Origin: Bacteroidetes bacterium 47-18 | GTDB lineage: Bacteria; Bacteroidota; Bacteroidia; Chitinophagales; Chitinophagaceae | Assembly: GCA_001897155.1 (NCBI GenBank) | Contig: MKSF01000015.1 | Span: forward strand, 512 to 64,511 | Direction of reading: 5' to 3' | DNA length: 64,000 nucleotides | Shown: positions 1-8,572 of the stretch, piece after piece | Layout: every line of letters begins with the position of its first letter | Position numbering within the stretch: the first letter of the stretch is position 1 | Translations under genes and position numbers: made by a program | The notes under the pieces: model-generated | The model's database searches: none | The model's input: the letters and a program-made list of their open reading frames with translations, nothing else | What the model was told of the DNA's origin: nothing

Positions 1-255
1 CAAAAGTGCGCGTACGCAAGATAAGCTACAGGTATAAGAGATGCCTCACACCCGTTCGCAATGATCAACACCCTCAGTTCCTTTATAAGCTAAAGGGGAT
101 CTGAGCGTCATACAGGACACTGCTCAGCGAGACATATCGTAATAAAAGGTTGTTGCCTGTAAGCAGATAGTCACTAAATTATATTTTCAAATGTCTTTAA
201 TTTTTTATGTATTTTTTATATATTGTTAATTTTTTTCTAATTAAATTTATAATGT
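1..255. other. Left-edge intergenic region
   Basis: I find no convincing gene in this stretch. Two short inverted repeats are visible: ccttta/taaagg around 80-96 and ctgagc/gctcag around 111-127. The last 75 bases are very AT-rich and presumably carry the promoter of the large gene that follows. No exact TAnnTTTG box is present close to its start. Confidence 0.4.
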
Positions 256-3200
256 ATGAGAATAAATTATATGCTTTATGCCTTTGTTCTGATAGCGTTT
301 GGTATATTAAACGTACAATCGTCAAAGGCTCAGGATGTAAAGGTGCCGGCATCTTACTGGCTACAGGAGATGCAGATGGAAGAGCAGAAGATATACGATT
401 TCACACAGCAAAAAGTGAAGTCTGATGGAGATAGGGAATGGAAACGAATTCTTGACGCAGCGGTCGGGGAGGGGAAAATATGCAGTGAAGATAATATTGC
501 AGCAGCAAAGGACAGGGTATTGAAAGCTTACTTTAGAGAGGCTTATTTCAGTATCTATCCGGAAGCACTCGCAATTTATAATCCCGGTAGGGTACTGGCC
601 TCTGAAGCGCCCGGTTTTACCGATAATAATCAGATACCGAGTGTATCTTGTACCAATGGTAATTTTGAGTCCGGTACTGCTGCGGGTTATAACGGGTATG
701 TATCCCTTTATACGGGAGGGGTATGCGGTTTTGTCCCTGCGGGCAGCGTAGCTTATACCCCGGTAGGGTTTAGCAACCCTCAAAATTTCCTTATTACGAA
801 TAACGGACCGGACCCGTTGGTGCCTGCTCTGAATATGACCCATAATAATTCCAATCACGCTATACGTGTGAACGATCCCACCGGCGTCAATAGTGGTATC
901 AATATGCTTCAAAAGCAGATACCCGTGACTACGAACGGACAGGTAAAGGTTAATTTCTCATATGCCTTGGTCATGCAGGATCCTGGTCATATCAATGCAA
1001 ATCCTTTTTTCGTAGCCAGGGTGCTGAATTCAGGAGGTACAGAAGTTGGTAACAGGATTTGCAGGGTGGCGGATTTACTGAATCCTGTATACAATGTATA
1101 TAATAATATGGTATGGCGTGACTGGTCTTGTGCGTCTATAATATTTGACGGACAGGCAGGTCAAACTTATACATTGGAATTTTTTATGGCAGATTGTGGT
1201 GTTGTGAATGGTCAGCATTTCGGGTATGCCTATATAGATGACATCTGTACAGAAATTGAATGTTGTGGAAGACCGAAAAATCTCCGGTGTAAGGCATACG
1301 AAAATGGCGATAAGCAACTTTCCTGGAATAGTGTCACGAATGTGCTGTATTATCAGCTTTTCCTGGCGCAGGATGATCCGGCTTGCTGCGGTTCTTCTGA
1401 TCCCGGATCATTAGTGTATGCATGGAATGTTTATGGTGCGGATACCGTTGTTTCTGCATCTCTCGGCTGTTTTTCCTGGCGTGTCAGGGCTATCTGTAAA
1501 GATGATGTTATTTCGGAATTTTCTGATTTGGAGTGTTCCTGTAATTATTGTCCGCCGCCTTCAGGCCTGAAATGTGAAGTTGTGGGAGGTCAGAACCAGC
1601 TATCCTGGACTGCAGTGCCTGGTGCAGCACATTACAGGGTCTTATTTTCCTATTATGATCCGGCCTGCTGCTACAGCATTGTTCCCCCTACAATGTTTTA
1701 CTGGGATGTATTCGGTACGGATACAGTCGTGGCGCCCTCTTACGGCTGTTTTTCCTGGAGTGTTGTAACCGTTTGCGAGGATAGCTCTGTGTCAGATGCC
1801 CCTTCCTGGTTGTGCAGCTGTAAAAAATGTCCTGTGTCCTACGGTCTTAATTGCGTAGCGGAGCCGGAAGGTCACAGGATATCATGGTCTCCTGTTCCCG
1901 GTGCAGCATTGTATAAAGTGGAGTTTGAGATCAATGATACGCTTTGTTGTGATAACGGATTACCTCCTATGCTGAATATCTGGGAAGTGTACGGTACAGA
2001 TACACTGGTTCCTTATAATTTATACGGATGCTTTTCCTGGAGGGTGATCTCCGTGTGCGGAGATGGCAGCTACTCTGATCCTTCTACCAAATCCTGCAGT
2101 TGTGCTCCGGACTGTATTGCACCGGTTAATTTACGTTGTGAGCCTGAGGATACCGGCAGTCACCTGTTCTGGGATATGGTACCCGGCGCAATGTATTACA
2201 GAATTGAATTTGAGATCAATGATCCGCTTTGTTGTAATAATGGTATTCCCCCTATGCTGAACATCTGGGAAGTATATGGTACAGATACATTGGTTCCTTA
2301 TAACTTGTACGGATGTTTTTCCTGGAGGGTGATCTCCATGTGTGGAGATGGTATTTACTCCAGTCCTTCTCCTAAATCCTGCAGTTGTGCTCCGGACTGT
2401 GTTGCACCGGTTAATTTACGTTGTGAGCCCGAGACTACCGGCAGTCACCTGTTCTGGGATATGGTACCCGGCGCAATATATTACAGAATTGAATTTGAGA
2501 TCAATGATACGCTTTGTTGTAATAATGGTATTCCCCCTATGCTGAACATCTGGGAAGTATATGGTACAGATACACTGGTTCCTTATAATTTGTACGGTTG
2601 CTTTTCCTGGAGGGTGATGTCTATATGCCAGGATGGTAGTATTTCATCGCCTTCTCCCAAATCCTGCAGTTGTGCCCCTGACTGTATTGCACCGATTAAT
2701 TTACGTTGTGAGCCTGCGGATACCGGCAGTCACCTGTTCTGGGATATGGTACCCGGTGCAATGTATTACAGAATTGAATTTGAGATCAATGATACGCTTT
2801 GTTGTGATAACGGGTTGCCCCCTATGTTGAATATCTGGGAAGTATATGGTACGGACACAATAGTTCCTTATACGTTATATGAGTGTTTCTCCTGGAAAGT
2901 GATCTCCGTGTGTAGAGATGGCAGCTACTCTGATCCTTCTCCCAAATCATGCAGTTGTGCTCCGGACTGTATTGCACCGTCTGATCTGCGTTGTGAGCCT
3001 GAGGAGACCGGCAGTCATCTGTTCTGGAATATGGTACCCGGCGCAATGTATTACAGAATTGAATTTGAGATCAATGATACGCTTTGTTGTAATAATGGCA
3101 TTCCCCCTATGCTAAATATCTGGGAAGTGTACGGTACAGATACACTGGTTCCTTATAATTTGTACGGATGCTTTTCCTGGAGAGTGATCTCCGTGTGCGG

Positions 3201-4143
3201 AGATGGCCTCTACTCCGATCCTTCTCCCAAATCCTGCAGTTGTGCTCCGGACTGTGTTGCACCGTCTGATCTGCGTTGTGAGCCTGAAGAGACCGGCAGT
3301 CACCTGTTCTGGAATATGGTACCCGGCGCAATGTATTACAGAATTGAATTTGAGATCAATGATACGCTTTGTTGTAATAATGGCATTCCCCCTATGTTGA
3401 ATATCTGGGAAGTGTATGGTACGGACACAATAGTGCCTTATACGTTATATGAGTGTTTCTCCTGGAAAGTGATGTCTGTCTGCCAGGATGGTAGTGTTTC
3501 ACCGCCTTCTCCCAAATCCTGTAGCTGTGCTCCGGAATTCGTATGTGATCCTCCTTATTTATTGGGGTGTGAGTCATTGGATTTTTTGAGCAGGCTCTAT
3601 TGGAATGCTGTGCCCGGAGCCGCTTACTATAAATTATATATAGAATTGAATGATCCCCAGTGTTGTCCGGGGGGCATAACTTCCTTACAGGTCTTTTCTG
3701 TTTACGGAACAGATACTATACTGTATAATACATTTAATGAATGCTATTCCTGGTGGGTACAAACTGTTTGTGTGGACAGCAGCACTTCCGTGGCTTCAAG
3801 TGTAGATTGCAGTTGTAGTATGATGATGAGCCGGATCCCTGCGGAAGAGACAAAAACTGAGGATCTGCCTGATAGGTCGTCTTGTATCCTGGTTGCCCCT
3901 AACCCTGCATCCAGTTATATTGATTTTGCGGTTCCTGAAGGCTGTCCGGATAAAGAACTCTTTAAGGCTGCTGTGCTGTATGTATATGATGTGAATGGCA
4001 ATCTTATTATCAAAAAGCCTATGGATGGCAAACCTGTTCAAAGGATCAGTGTTTCTGATTGCGTACCTGGAATATATTCTTATAAATTAACAGATAGCAG
4101 GGGAAGCGTATTGTACAGTGATAAATTCATAGTTGCAAAATAG
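256..4143 (+). CDS. Large Cys-rich repeat protein with T9SS type A sorting domain
   Basis: A 1295-residue predicted secreted surface protein. Residues 1-25 form a signal peptide ending SSKAQ. Residues about 110-330 look like a beta-rich, jelly-roll-type domain (NGNFESG start). Residues about 340-1190 are nine tandem repeats of about 95 residues, each shaped like a fibronectin-III fold (L-x-C ... W ... VPGA-x-YY ... CFSW) and each with about eight cysteines including a vicinal CC. The C-terminus (from about 1213, APNPASS ... YKLTD ... FIVAK) is a type A T9SS sorting domain, implying export through the T9SS and surface attachment. The even cysteine count suggests disulfide-locked modules. The gene is monocistronic and ends at a strong palindromic terminator. 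The ligand is unknown; adhesin or matrix protein is inference. A second in-frame ATG at codon 6 could also be the start. Confidence 0.85.
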   Translation: MRINYMLYAFVLIAFGILNVQSSKAQDVKVPASYWLQEMQMEEQKIYDFTQQKVKSDGDREWKRILDAAVGEGKICSEDNIAAAKDRVLKAYFREAYFSIYPEALAIYNPGRVLASEAPGFTDNNQIPSVSCTNGNFESGTAAGYNGYVSLYTGGVCGFVPAGSVAYTPVGFSNPQNFLITNNGPDPLVPALNMTHNNSNHAIRVNDPTGVNSGINMLQKQIPVTTNGQVKVNFSYALVMQDPGHINANPFFVARVLNSGGTEVGNRICRVADLLNPVYNVYNNMVWRDWSCASIIFDGQAGQTYTLEFFMADCGVVNGQHFGYAYIDDICTEIECCGRPKNLRCKAYENGDKQLSWNSVTNVLYYQLFLAQDDPACCGSSDPGSLVYAWNVYGADTVVSASLGCFSWRVRAICKDDVISEFSDLECSCNYCPPPSGLKCEVVGGQNQLSWTAVPGAAHYRVLFSYYDPACCYSIVPPTMFYWDVFGTDTVVAPSYGCFSWSVVTVCEDSSVSDAPSWLCSCKKCPVSYGLNCVAEPEGHRISWSPVPGAALYKVEFEINDTLCCDNGLPPMLNIWEVYGTDTLVPYNLYGCFSWRVISVCGDGSYSDPSTKSCSCAPDCIAPVNLRCEPEDTGSHLFWDMVPGAMYYRIEFEINDPLCCNNGIPPMLNIWEVYGTDTLVPYNLYGCFSWRVISMCGDGIYSSPSPKSCSCAPDCVAPVNLRCEPETTGSHLFWDMVPGAIYYRIEFEINDTLCCNNGIPPMLNIWEVYGTDTLVPYNLYGCFSWRVMSICQDGSISSPSPKSCSCAPDCIAPINLRCEPADTGSHLFWDMVPGAMYYRIEFEINDTLCCDNGLPPMLNIWEVYGTDTIVPYTLYECFSWKVISVCRDGSYSDPSPKSCSCAPDCIAPSDLRCEPEETGSHLFWNMVPGAMYYRIEFEINDTLCCNNGIPPMLNIWEVYGTDTLVPYNLYGCFSWRVISVCGDGLYSDPSPKSCSCAPDCVAPSDLRCEPEETGSHLFWNMVPGAMYYRIEFEINDTLCCNNGIPPMLNIWEVYGTDTIVPYTLYECFSWKVMSVCQDGSVSPPSPKSCSCAPEFVCDPPYLLGCESLDFLSRLYWNAVPGAAYYKLYIELNDPQCCPGGITSLQVFSVYGTDTILYNTFNECYSWWVQTVCVDSSTSVASSVDCSCSMMMSRIPAEETKTEDLPDRSSCILVAPNPASSYIDFAVPEGCPDKELFKAAVLYVYDVNGNLIIKKPMDGKPVQRISVSDCVPGIYSYKLTDSRGSVLYSDKFIVAK
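2119..3543 (+). repeat. Five near-identical 285-bp tandem repeats inside the Cys-rich gene
   Basis: Units start at 2119, 2404, 2689, 2974 and 3259, exactly 285 bp (95 codons) apart, with very high nucleotide identity. The second half of the preceding unit (from about 1915) is also nearly identical, while the units before it and the last unit are divergent. Variant blocks (NNGIPP or DNGLPP; LVPYNLYGCFSWRV or IVPYTLYECFSWKV) are shuffled between units. This suggests recent duplication and gene conversion. Confidence 0.9.
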
Positions 4144-4170
4144 CTACTCACTGGCAGTACCAGAGAGTAC

Positions 4171-4218
4171 CTTAAAAAAATATGGCAGGTCTGATCAGAC
4201 CTGCCATATTTTTTTAAG
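4171..4218. terminator. Bidirectional terminator, 48-bp perfect palindrome
   Basis: Perfect inverted repeat with 24-nt arms, A-rich on the left and T-rich on the right. It lies between the convergent genes ending at 4143 and 4252, so it can terminate both transcripts. Confidence 0.85.
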
Positions 4219-4251
4219 ATAAGTTGTTAATCATACTAAGGAAATGATCTT

Positions 4252-5250
4252 TTACTGCCTGCCGGTACCGCCCTGCATCTTTGTGCACTGTGCGCGGCTT
4301 ACCTGCTCTATCCGGCCCAGCACCTGGTGCAGCCCTTCCGCTATCTTACCCTGTCTGATATGGTCATCCAGCATGGACTTCCACTGATCCACTTCTGCGG
4401 CCGTGATGAACTTCCCGTTATGTGTACCGGTAAAGATCCAGCTTCTGGCTTTTGTTTCATCAAAGAGAATGACAATATTATTCCTGATACGCGCTTCATT
4501 TTCCCATATGATATGGGAGGCGTAAGTTTTCAGGTAGGCATCGCTGTAATCTTCAAAAGTATTATTCCCTATATTCTGGATAGCTATCTCGGTATTGCAT
4601 ATCCTGTAGATGGCCTGGATGGATTGCTGCAGCACCGTTGCTTCTGCCCCCGTTATGATATCGGCGGTGACCTGTGCGAATCCCATTTCGTAGGAAGCCG
4701 GAGCGGGTTCAGCTACTGCTTTGGCGGGTGTGGCCGGGGCAGCGGTAGCTTCGGTATCTGCCTCTTCGTCCGTTTCATTTTCAGGATCATCATCTTCTTC
4801 CGCCACATCTATGGCTTCGTCCTCCTCTTCGCTGTCCCAGTCCGTTGCTTCGTCCGTATCTTCTTCCGGAACCGCTCTTAACACCAGGAGGTCCTCATTC
4901 AGGGAAAATTTATACCTTCCCGACATGCTGTAAAAGTTCTTGCATTCCTTATTGACAGCGGCATCGGTACCGGTCAGGTGGAGCATAGTGGCGCCGGACA
5001 CGGTATAGCTGCCGGACTCTGCCTGCTGGCAGCCGGGAATGCTGATGATGTTGGAGGCAAACCTGTTCTTATCGTCAAAGGCTAGGTAATCCTTTTTAGG
5101 GTCGGGGCGCTCCGTGTACCTTATTTGCTGCAGGACGATAGCGCCGTTCTGGTTAAGTGAACGGATCTTCCAGAGTGTTTTTTCAAGCGGGTGCTGCCCC
5201 AGGCAGTTCAGTGCCGCCAGGAAGCACAGGGATAAGAGGACAGGTTTCAT
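4252..5250 (-). CDS. Exported protein with lipocalin-like N-domain, acidic linker and C-terminal domain
   Basis: A 332-residue protein with a signal peptide (MKPVLLSLCFLAALNCLGQ). Residues about 22-130 resemble a small lipocalin-like beta-barrel (LEKTLWKIRSL ... YTVSGATMLHLTG ... YSMSGRYKFSL). Residues about 130-190 are a low-complexity Asp/Glu-rich and then Ala/Pro-rich linker. The C-terminal part, about 190-330, has a mixed alpha/beta pattern (NNIVILFDETKARSWIFTGT ... FITAAEVDQWKSML) that faintly recalls the TPM domain; this is only an impression. I do not recognise a named family and assign no function. The gene stands alone, convergent with the large repeat gene, and is separated from the S9 peptidase by a hairpin at 5348-5387. 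Confidence 0.75.
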   Translation of the reverse strand: MKPVLLSLCFLAALNCLGQHPLEKTLWKIRSLNQNGAIVLQQIRYTERPDPKKDYLAFDDKNRFASNIISIPGCQQAESGSYTVSGATMLHLTGTDAAVNKECKNFYSMSGRYKFSLNEDLLVLRAVPEEDTDEATDWDSEEEDEAIDVAEEDDDPENETDEEADTEATAAPATPAKAVAEPAPASYEMGFAQVTADIITGAEATVLQQSIQAIYRICNTEIAIQNIGNNTFEDYSDAYLKTYASHIIWENEARIRNNIVILFDETKARSWIFTGTHNGKFITAAEVDQWKSMLDDHIRQGKIAEGLHQVLGRIEQVSRAQCTKMQGGTGRQ

Positions 5251-5347
5251 AAATATGCCGGATATTAATAATGATATTATTGACTACATAAAGATAAATA
5301 CTATTTGTATAGCATGATAAGAATAGTATGGGGTTTCAGTATTGTAT

Positions 5348-5387
5348 ATAACGAGCAACGCGCCCGTACAGGCGCGTTGCTCGTTAT
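5348..5387 (-). terminator. Hairpin downstream of the S9 peptidase gene
   Basis: A 17-bp perfect GC-rich stem (arms 5348-5364 and 5371-5387) with a 6-nt loop, 21 bases beyond the stop codon of the minus-strand peptidase gene. There is no clear T-run, so it may terminate or protect the 3' end. Confidence 0.6.
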
Positions 5388-5407
5388 GTAAGAAATGTGA
5401 TTGTAAT

Positions 5408-7432
5408 TTATTGAGGCAGATCCAGTGAGGGCATTTTTTCCTTAGGATTGCCTGTCTTCAAGTAGGTATCGAACCATTGCATCATACGTAAATTGTAGTC
5501 ATACCTGGAACCGGAACGGGCATTGCCGTGGCCTTCCCCGGGGTAGTAGATGAGGCGTACCGGTAATTCGGGCTTACGTACCTTCAGGTGCCGGTACAGC
5601 TCCATGCTTTGTGCCGGGTGAACCCGGGGATCGTCCGCGCCGTGCATGATGAGTATAGGTGTCTTAGCGCGGTCTACATAGTAAATAGGGCTGATCTCCA
5701 GTTGTTTTTGCCAGTTATCCCATACATTGCCCCGCTCATGCACCAGCTTCATCTCGGTTGGGATATCGCTGGTGCCGAATTTGGAGATGTTGTTGCTGAT
5801 ACCTACGAACATCACAGCGGCGGCAAAGCGGTCGGAATAATAGGTGCTCATCCAGGCAGAAGCATACCCGCCATAGGAGCCGCCGGTCACACCGATACGT
5901 TTTTTATCTGCTATGCCTTTCTCTATAAGGTAATCTACGCCATCGACAATATCATCGAATTCCTTGCCGGCAAGATCTCCCTGGCTGCTGTACGTAAAAT
6001 CAACACCTCTGCCGGTGCTGCCCCTGTAGTTGGGATAGAATACAGCATATCCTTTGGCAGCAGCCATCTGTCCGGGCATGGAATAGGCCGTCAGCCAGCC
6101 ATTGGAATAGTGAGATTCCGGTCCTCCGTGCACGACAGTGATCAAAGGTACACGGGTGCCTTCCCGGTAACCCAGGGGATAGATCAGCATACCCTGGATA
6201 TCGTATTTGCCGTCCCGCGCCTTATAAGTAATGACCTCCTGCCTGCCCAACTGCAGCCCGATGAGCCATGGGTTGCTTTCCGTACGCCTCTGGAGCGAAG
6301 CTCTTTTGGCTTCAGAGATGGTAAACAGCTCACCCGGATGCTGCGGCGTGCTGGCTGTAAAGGAGATGATACCCTTCTGAACAGAGAAGGAGGTGATATG
6401 GTGTACGCTGCTTTGATAAATGAATTGCTTGTTGCGTCCGTCCTTCTGGATTGTGCCTATGGCGCTCCCGGTGCCTTCGCTCGCAAGGAAGTGGAGGTGC
6501 CTGTTGTCTTTCCAGGAAACAGACTCATATTTACCTTTGAAATCTGCATCGATCACCTGTGGAATGCCTCCGTCGACACCCACGATGGAAATACAGCCGT
6601 TGGTTGGATCGTGAAGGTCATAGGCCCCCAGTAAGGCGATATGCCTGCTGTCCGGGCTCCATTCGATCTGCGATAATTTGCCCTGGTTATTGATGTGCGA
6701 GATAATATTGCCTGTAGCTGCATTCACTACCTTTACCTTTTGGGCCATGTAGGAATCATCCACGGAAGAGGTGGGAGCTACGGAAACGGCTATCTTGGTG
6801 CCGTCCGGGCTCCACTGCAGCAGGTAAGCGGATCCGCCGTTGAGATTCATTTTCTGGGGGCTGGAGGCATTACCGGCCACGTTGGCAATATAAGTATTAT
6901 TGGTAGCGTATTCTTCTTCAAAGAAGGTTGGAGTATAGGTAAGGGTGGTCTGGGGCTTCTGCTCTTTCTCGCCGCTGATAAACGCGATCTTTTCCCCGTC
7001 CGGGCTCCAGGAGTAGTTCTGGATGTTGGCGGTATAGGTGAAGATCTTCCTGGCCTCACCTCCCTTTATGCTGATCTCATACAGGGCGTTGATCTTGTCA
7101 TTGCCGCTTCTGCTCAGGAATGTTATCGTACCTTTTGACGGCCTGAAGGTGACCTGCGAAGCGCTGGCGCTGGTATAAAAAGGTGTTGCCTGGTTGTTGA
7201 GAGTATTCAGCAGGTACAGGTGTGCCTGGCCGTAGGCATTTTCTTTTTTCGGATCAGCGGGGTTGCTGATCGTATATGCTACGTACTGCCCGTTGTCGGA
7301 TACAGTGCTGCTTATCACGGATTTCATCCGGGCAATCTGTTCCGGGGTGACCTGGGCATAGGATGTGGCAGCGGGAAAGGATGTTACAGTCGCTATACAT
7401 ACCAGTCCCGAAATGATTAAATTTCTTGTCAT
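5408..7432 (-). CDS. S9 family prolyl oligopeptidase-type peptidase
   Basis: A 674-residue exported serine peptidase. A signal peptide spans about 1-27 (ending TSYAQ). Residues about 45-390 are a seven-bladed-type propeller made of WD40/PD40-like strands (YSWSPDGEKIAF, LQWSPDGTKIAV, IEWSPDSRHIAL). The C-terminal alpha/beta hydrolase domain carries the catalytic triad in the expected order: Ser519 in GGSYGGY, Asp601 in HGADDPRV and His635 in GEGHGN. Members of the dipeptidyl aminopeptidase/acylaminoacyl-peptidase group release amino acids or dipeptides from short peptides; periplasmic peptide scavenging is the likely role. Length is typical. The gene is monocistronic. The exact S9 subfamily (DPP-like or acyl-peptidase) cannot be settled by eye. 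Confidence 0.92.
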   Translation of the reverse strand: MTRNLIISGLVCIATVTSFPAATSYAQVTPEQIARMKSVISSTVSDNGQYVAYTISNPADPKKENAYGQAHLYLLNTLNNQATPFYTSASASQVTFRPSKGTITFLSRSGNDKINALYEISIKGGEARKIFTYTANIQNYSWSPDGEKIAFISGEKEQKPQTTLTYTPTFFEEEYATNNTYIANVAGNASSPQKMNLNGGSAYLLQWSPDGTKIAVSVAPTSSVDDSYMAQKVKVVNAATGNIISHINNQGKLSQIEWSPDSRHIALLGAYDLHDPTNGCISIVGVDGGIPQVIDADFKGKYESVSWKDNRHLHFLASEGTGSAIGTIQKDGRNKQFIYQSSVHHITSFSVQKGIISFTASTPQHPGELFTISEAKRASLQRRTESNPWLIGLQLGRQEVITYKARDGKYDIQGMLIYPLGYREGTRVPLITVVHGGPESHYSNGWLTAYSMPGQMAAAKGYAVFYPNYRGSTGRGVDFTYSSQGDLAGKEFDDIVDGVDYLIEKGIADKKRIGVTGGSYGGYASAWMSTYYSDRFAAAVMFVGISNNISKFGTSDIPTEMKLVHERGNVWDNWQKQLEISPIYYVDRAKTPILIMHGADDPRVHPAQSMELYRHLKVRKPELPVRLIYYPGEGHGNARSGSRYDYNLRMMQWFDTYLKTGNPKEKMPSLDLPQ

Positions 7433-7579
7433 CTTGTTGCAATGAATTTAATGTGAGTGAAAAAAGCTTTGATGATTGTGCAGCCGGAAGCTACAACTTT
7501 TTATTGGTAATGAGCTGTAAAGAAAGGCGCCATTGGGTATCTTACGCTCATGGAAATTATTGAGGGCTGATGGCAGGCA

Positions 7580-8209
7580 TCAGTTGCTGTGAGCAAGATT
7601 GTCCCGGATATACCGCATAGCTTCCTCCTGCCCGGACCATCCCGTCACCTGTACGGCATCTGTATCGTAATTCAGGAACCAGGCAGCAATGATCTGCTTA
7701 ATGGCCTCTATATTCCTGATCGTACCGGCCCGGGAGGAGCGTAGCACGTTGAGCTCCGCATCTGCCGGCACGGCCAGCACTTTAAAGTCTTCTTCCCCGT
7801 TATCTGTGAGCTGCAGCATAGCAATGGGTATGACCTGTATGACAGTGCCTGTCTGCATTGCTTCCCCGATCACTAAAATATCTATGGCATCGCCATCTCC
7901 TCCTTTTGTCTTATCCGAGAGCGTGCCGGGTATAAATCCGTAATTGGCCGGGTAAGGAAGGAACTGGATGATCCGATCCTGACCGTCGCGTTTGTCTGTC
8001 TCAAATGTATGCGTTGCAGTATTAAGCTCTGTTTTTTTATTGGTACCTGCCGGAATTTCTATGACGGCATTTATCGTACTGTCATTTACCAGCGCCGCCA
8101 TGTCATAATAGCCGGTCTTATGCGGAGTGCAGGCCATTAAGGACCAGGCAATGACAACAGACAGCGCATATTTTGCGGTTGGTGTAAGGAATAAATTCGG
8201 ATGTGTCAT
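7580..8209 (-). CDS. Lipoprotein inorganic pyrophosphatase (family I)
   Basis: A 209-residue family I inorganic pyrophosphatase (PPi + H2O to 2 Pi) with a lipoprotein signal. The soluble PPase core is clear: IEIPAG near the start, YPANYGFIPGTL, the metal-binding block GDGDAIDILV (canonical DxDPxD with Ala for Pro), and DFKVLAVP. The N-terminus has a hydrophobic segment ending LMAC, a plausible lipobox, so the enzyme should sit in the periplasm or outer membrane, not the cytosol. I chose the ATG at 8209 because it puts the signal peptide at the N-terminus; an upstream in-frame ATG at 8359 would add 50 residues that resemble no signal. A TATTTTTG promoter-like box lies at 8389-8396 on this strand, which would give a leader of about 170 nt with the chosen start. 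Confidence 0.88.
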   Translation of the reverse strand: MTHPNLFLTPTAKYALSVVIAWSLMACTPHKTGYYDMAALVNDSTINAVIEIPAGTNKKTELNTATHTFETDKRDGQDRIIQFLPYPANYGFIPGTLSDKTKGGDGDAIDILVIGEAMQTGTVIQVIPIAMLQLTDNGEEDFKVLAVPADAELNVLRSSRAGTIRNIEAIKQIIAAWFLNYDTDAVQVTGWSGQEEAMRYIRDNLAHSN

Positions 8210-8515
8210 GAGTTTGCGTATGATAATATTACAATAGCCGGCTTCCTGCCTGGTGCGAAGTCTCCTTCCCTGAATAATCCTATAGCCTACCGGCGCGGGC
8301 AGACCGGCAACTGCATAATAAGATGGCTTATCGAATGCAATCATTTTTCGCCTCTGCATTGCGTACAGATAATTGAACCCGGGTACGACAAAAATAACAT
8401 TTTTGGCTGAATACAGGCTATCGGCATCGCAGGCGGGCTGTTTTTATATAAGCCGGGGGGATTTATATGCTTTAAGAATCTGGTACCTGCAGACCGGCCC
8501 GTTACCGGCAAATAT
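8210..8515. other. Intergenic region between the pyrophosphatase and E1 genes
   Basis: No gene is supported here. On the minus strand TATTTTTG (8389-8396) matches the Bacteroidota -7 box and could serve the pyrophosphatase gene, but there is no TTG at the expected spacing. If the ATG at 8359 were used instead, it would lie about 30 nt from this box. Confidence 0.4.
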
Positions 8516-8548
8516 ATCATCGGCGGCTTATTATAAGCCGCCGATGAT
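8516..8548 (-). terminator. Hairpin downstream of the E1 gene
   Basis: A 15-bp perfect stem (8516-8530 with 8534-8548) around a TTA loop, 24 bases past the E1 stop codon. The stem is GC-rich; the trailing U-tract is poor. Confidence 0.6.
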
Positions 8549-8572
8549 CATACAGGTATCATCCGGGTGTCT

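Noticed and set aside
2119-3543. CRISPR-like array
   Set aside because: The repeats are 285 bp, contiguous, in frame and coding; there are no spacers.
5588-6634. 348-codon plus-strand open frame
   Set aside because: Antisense to the S9 peptidase, whose catalytic triad and propeller motifs are on the minus strand.
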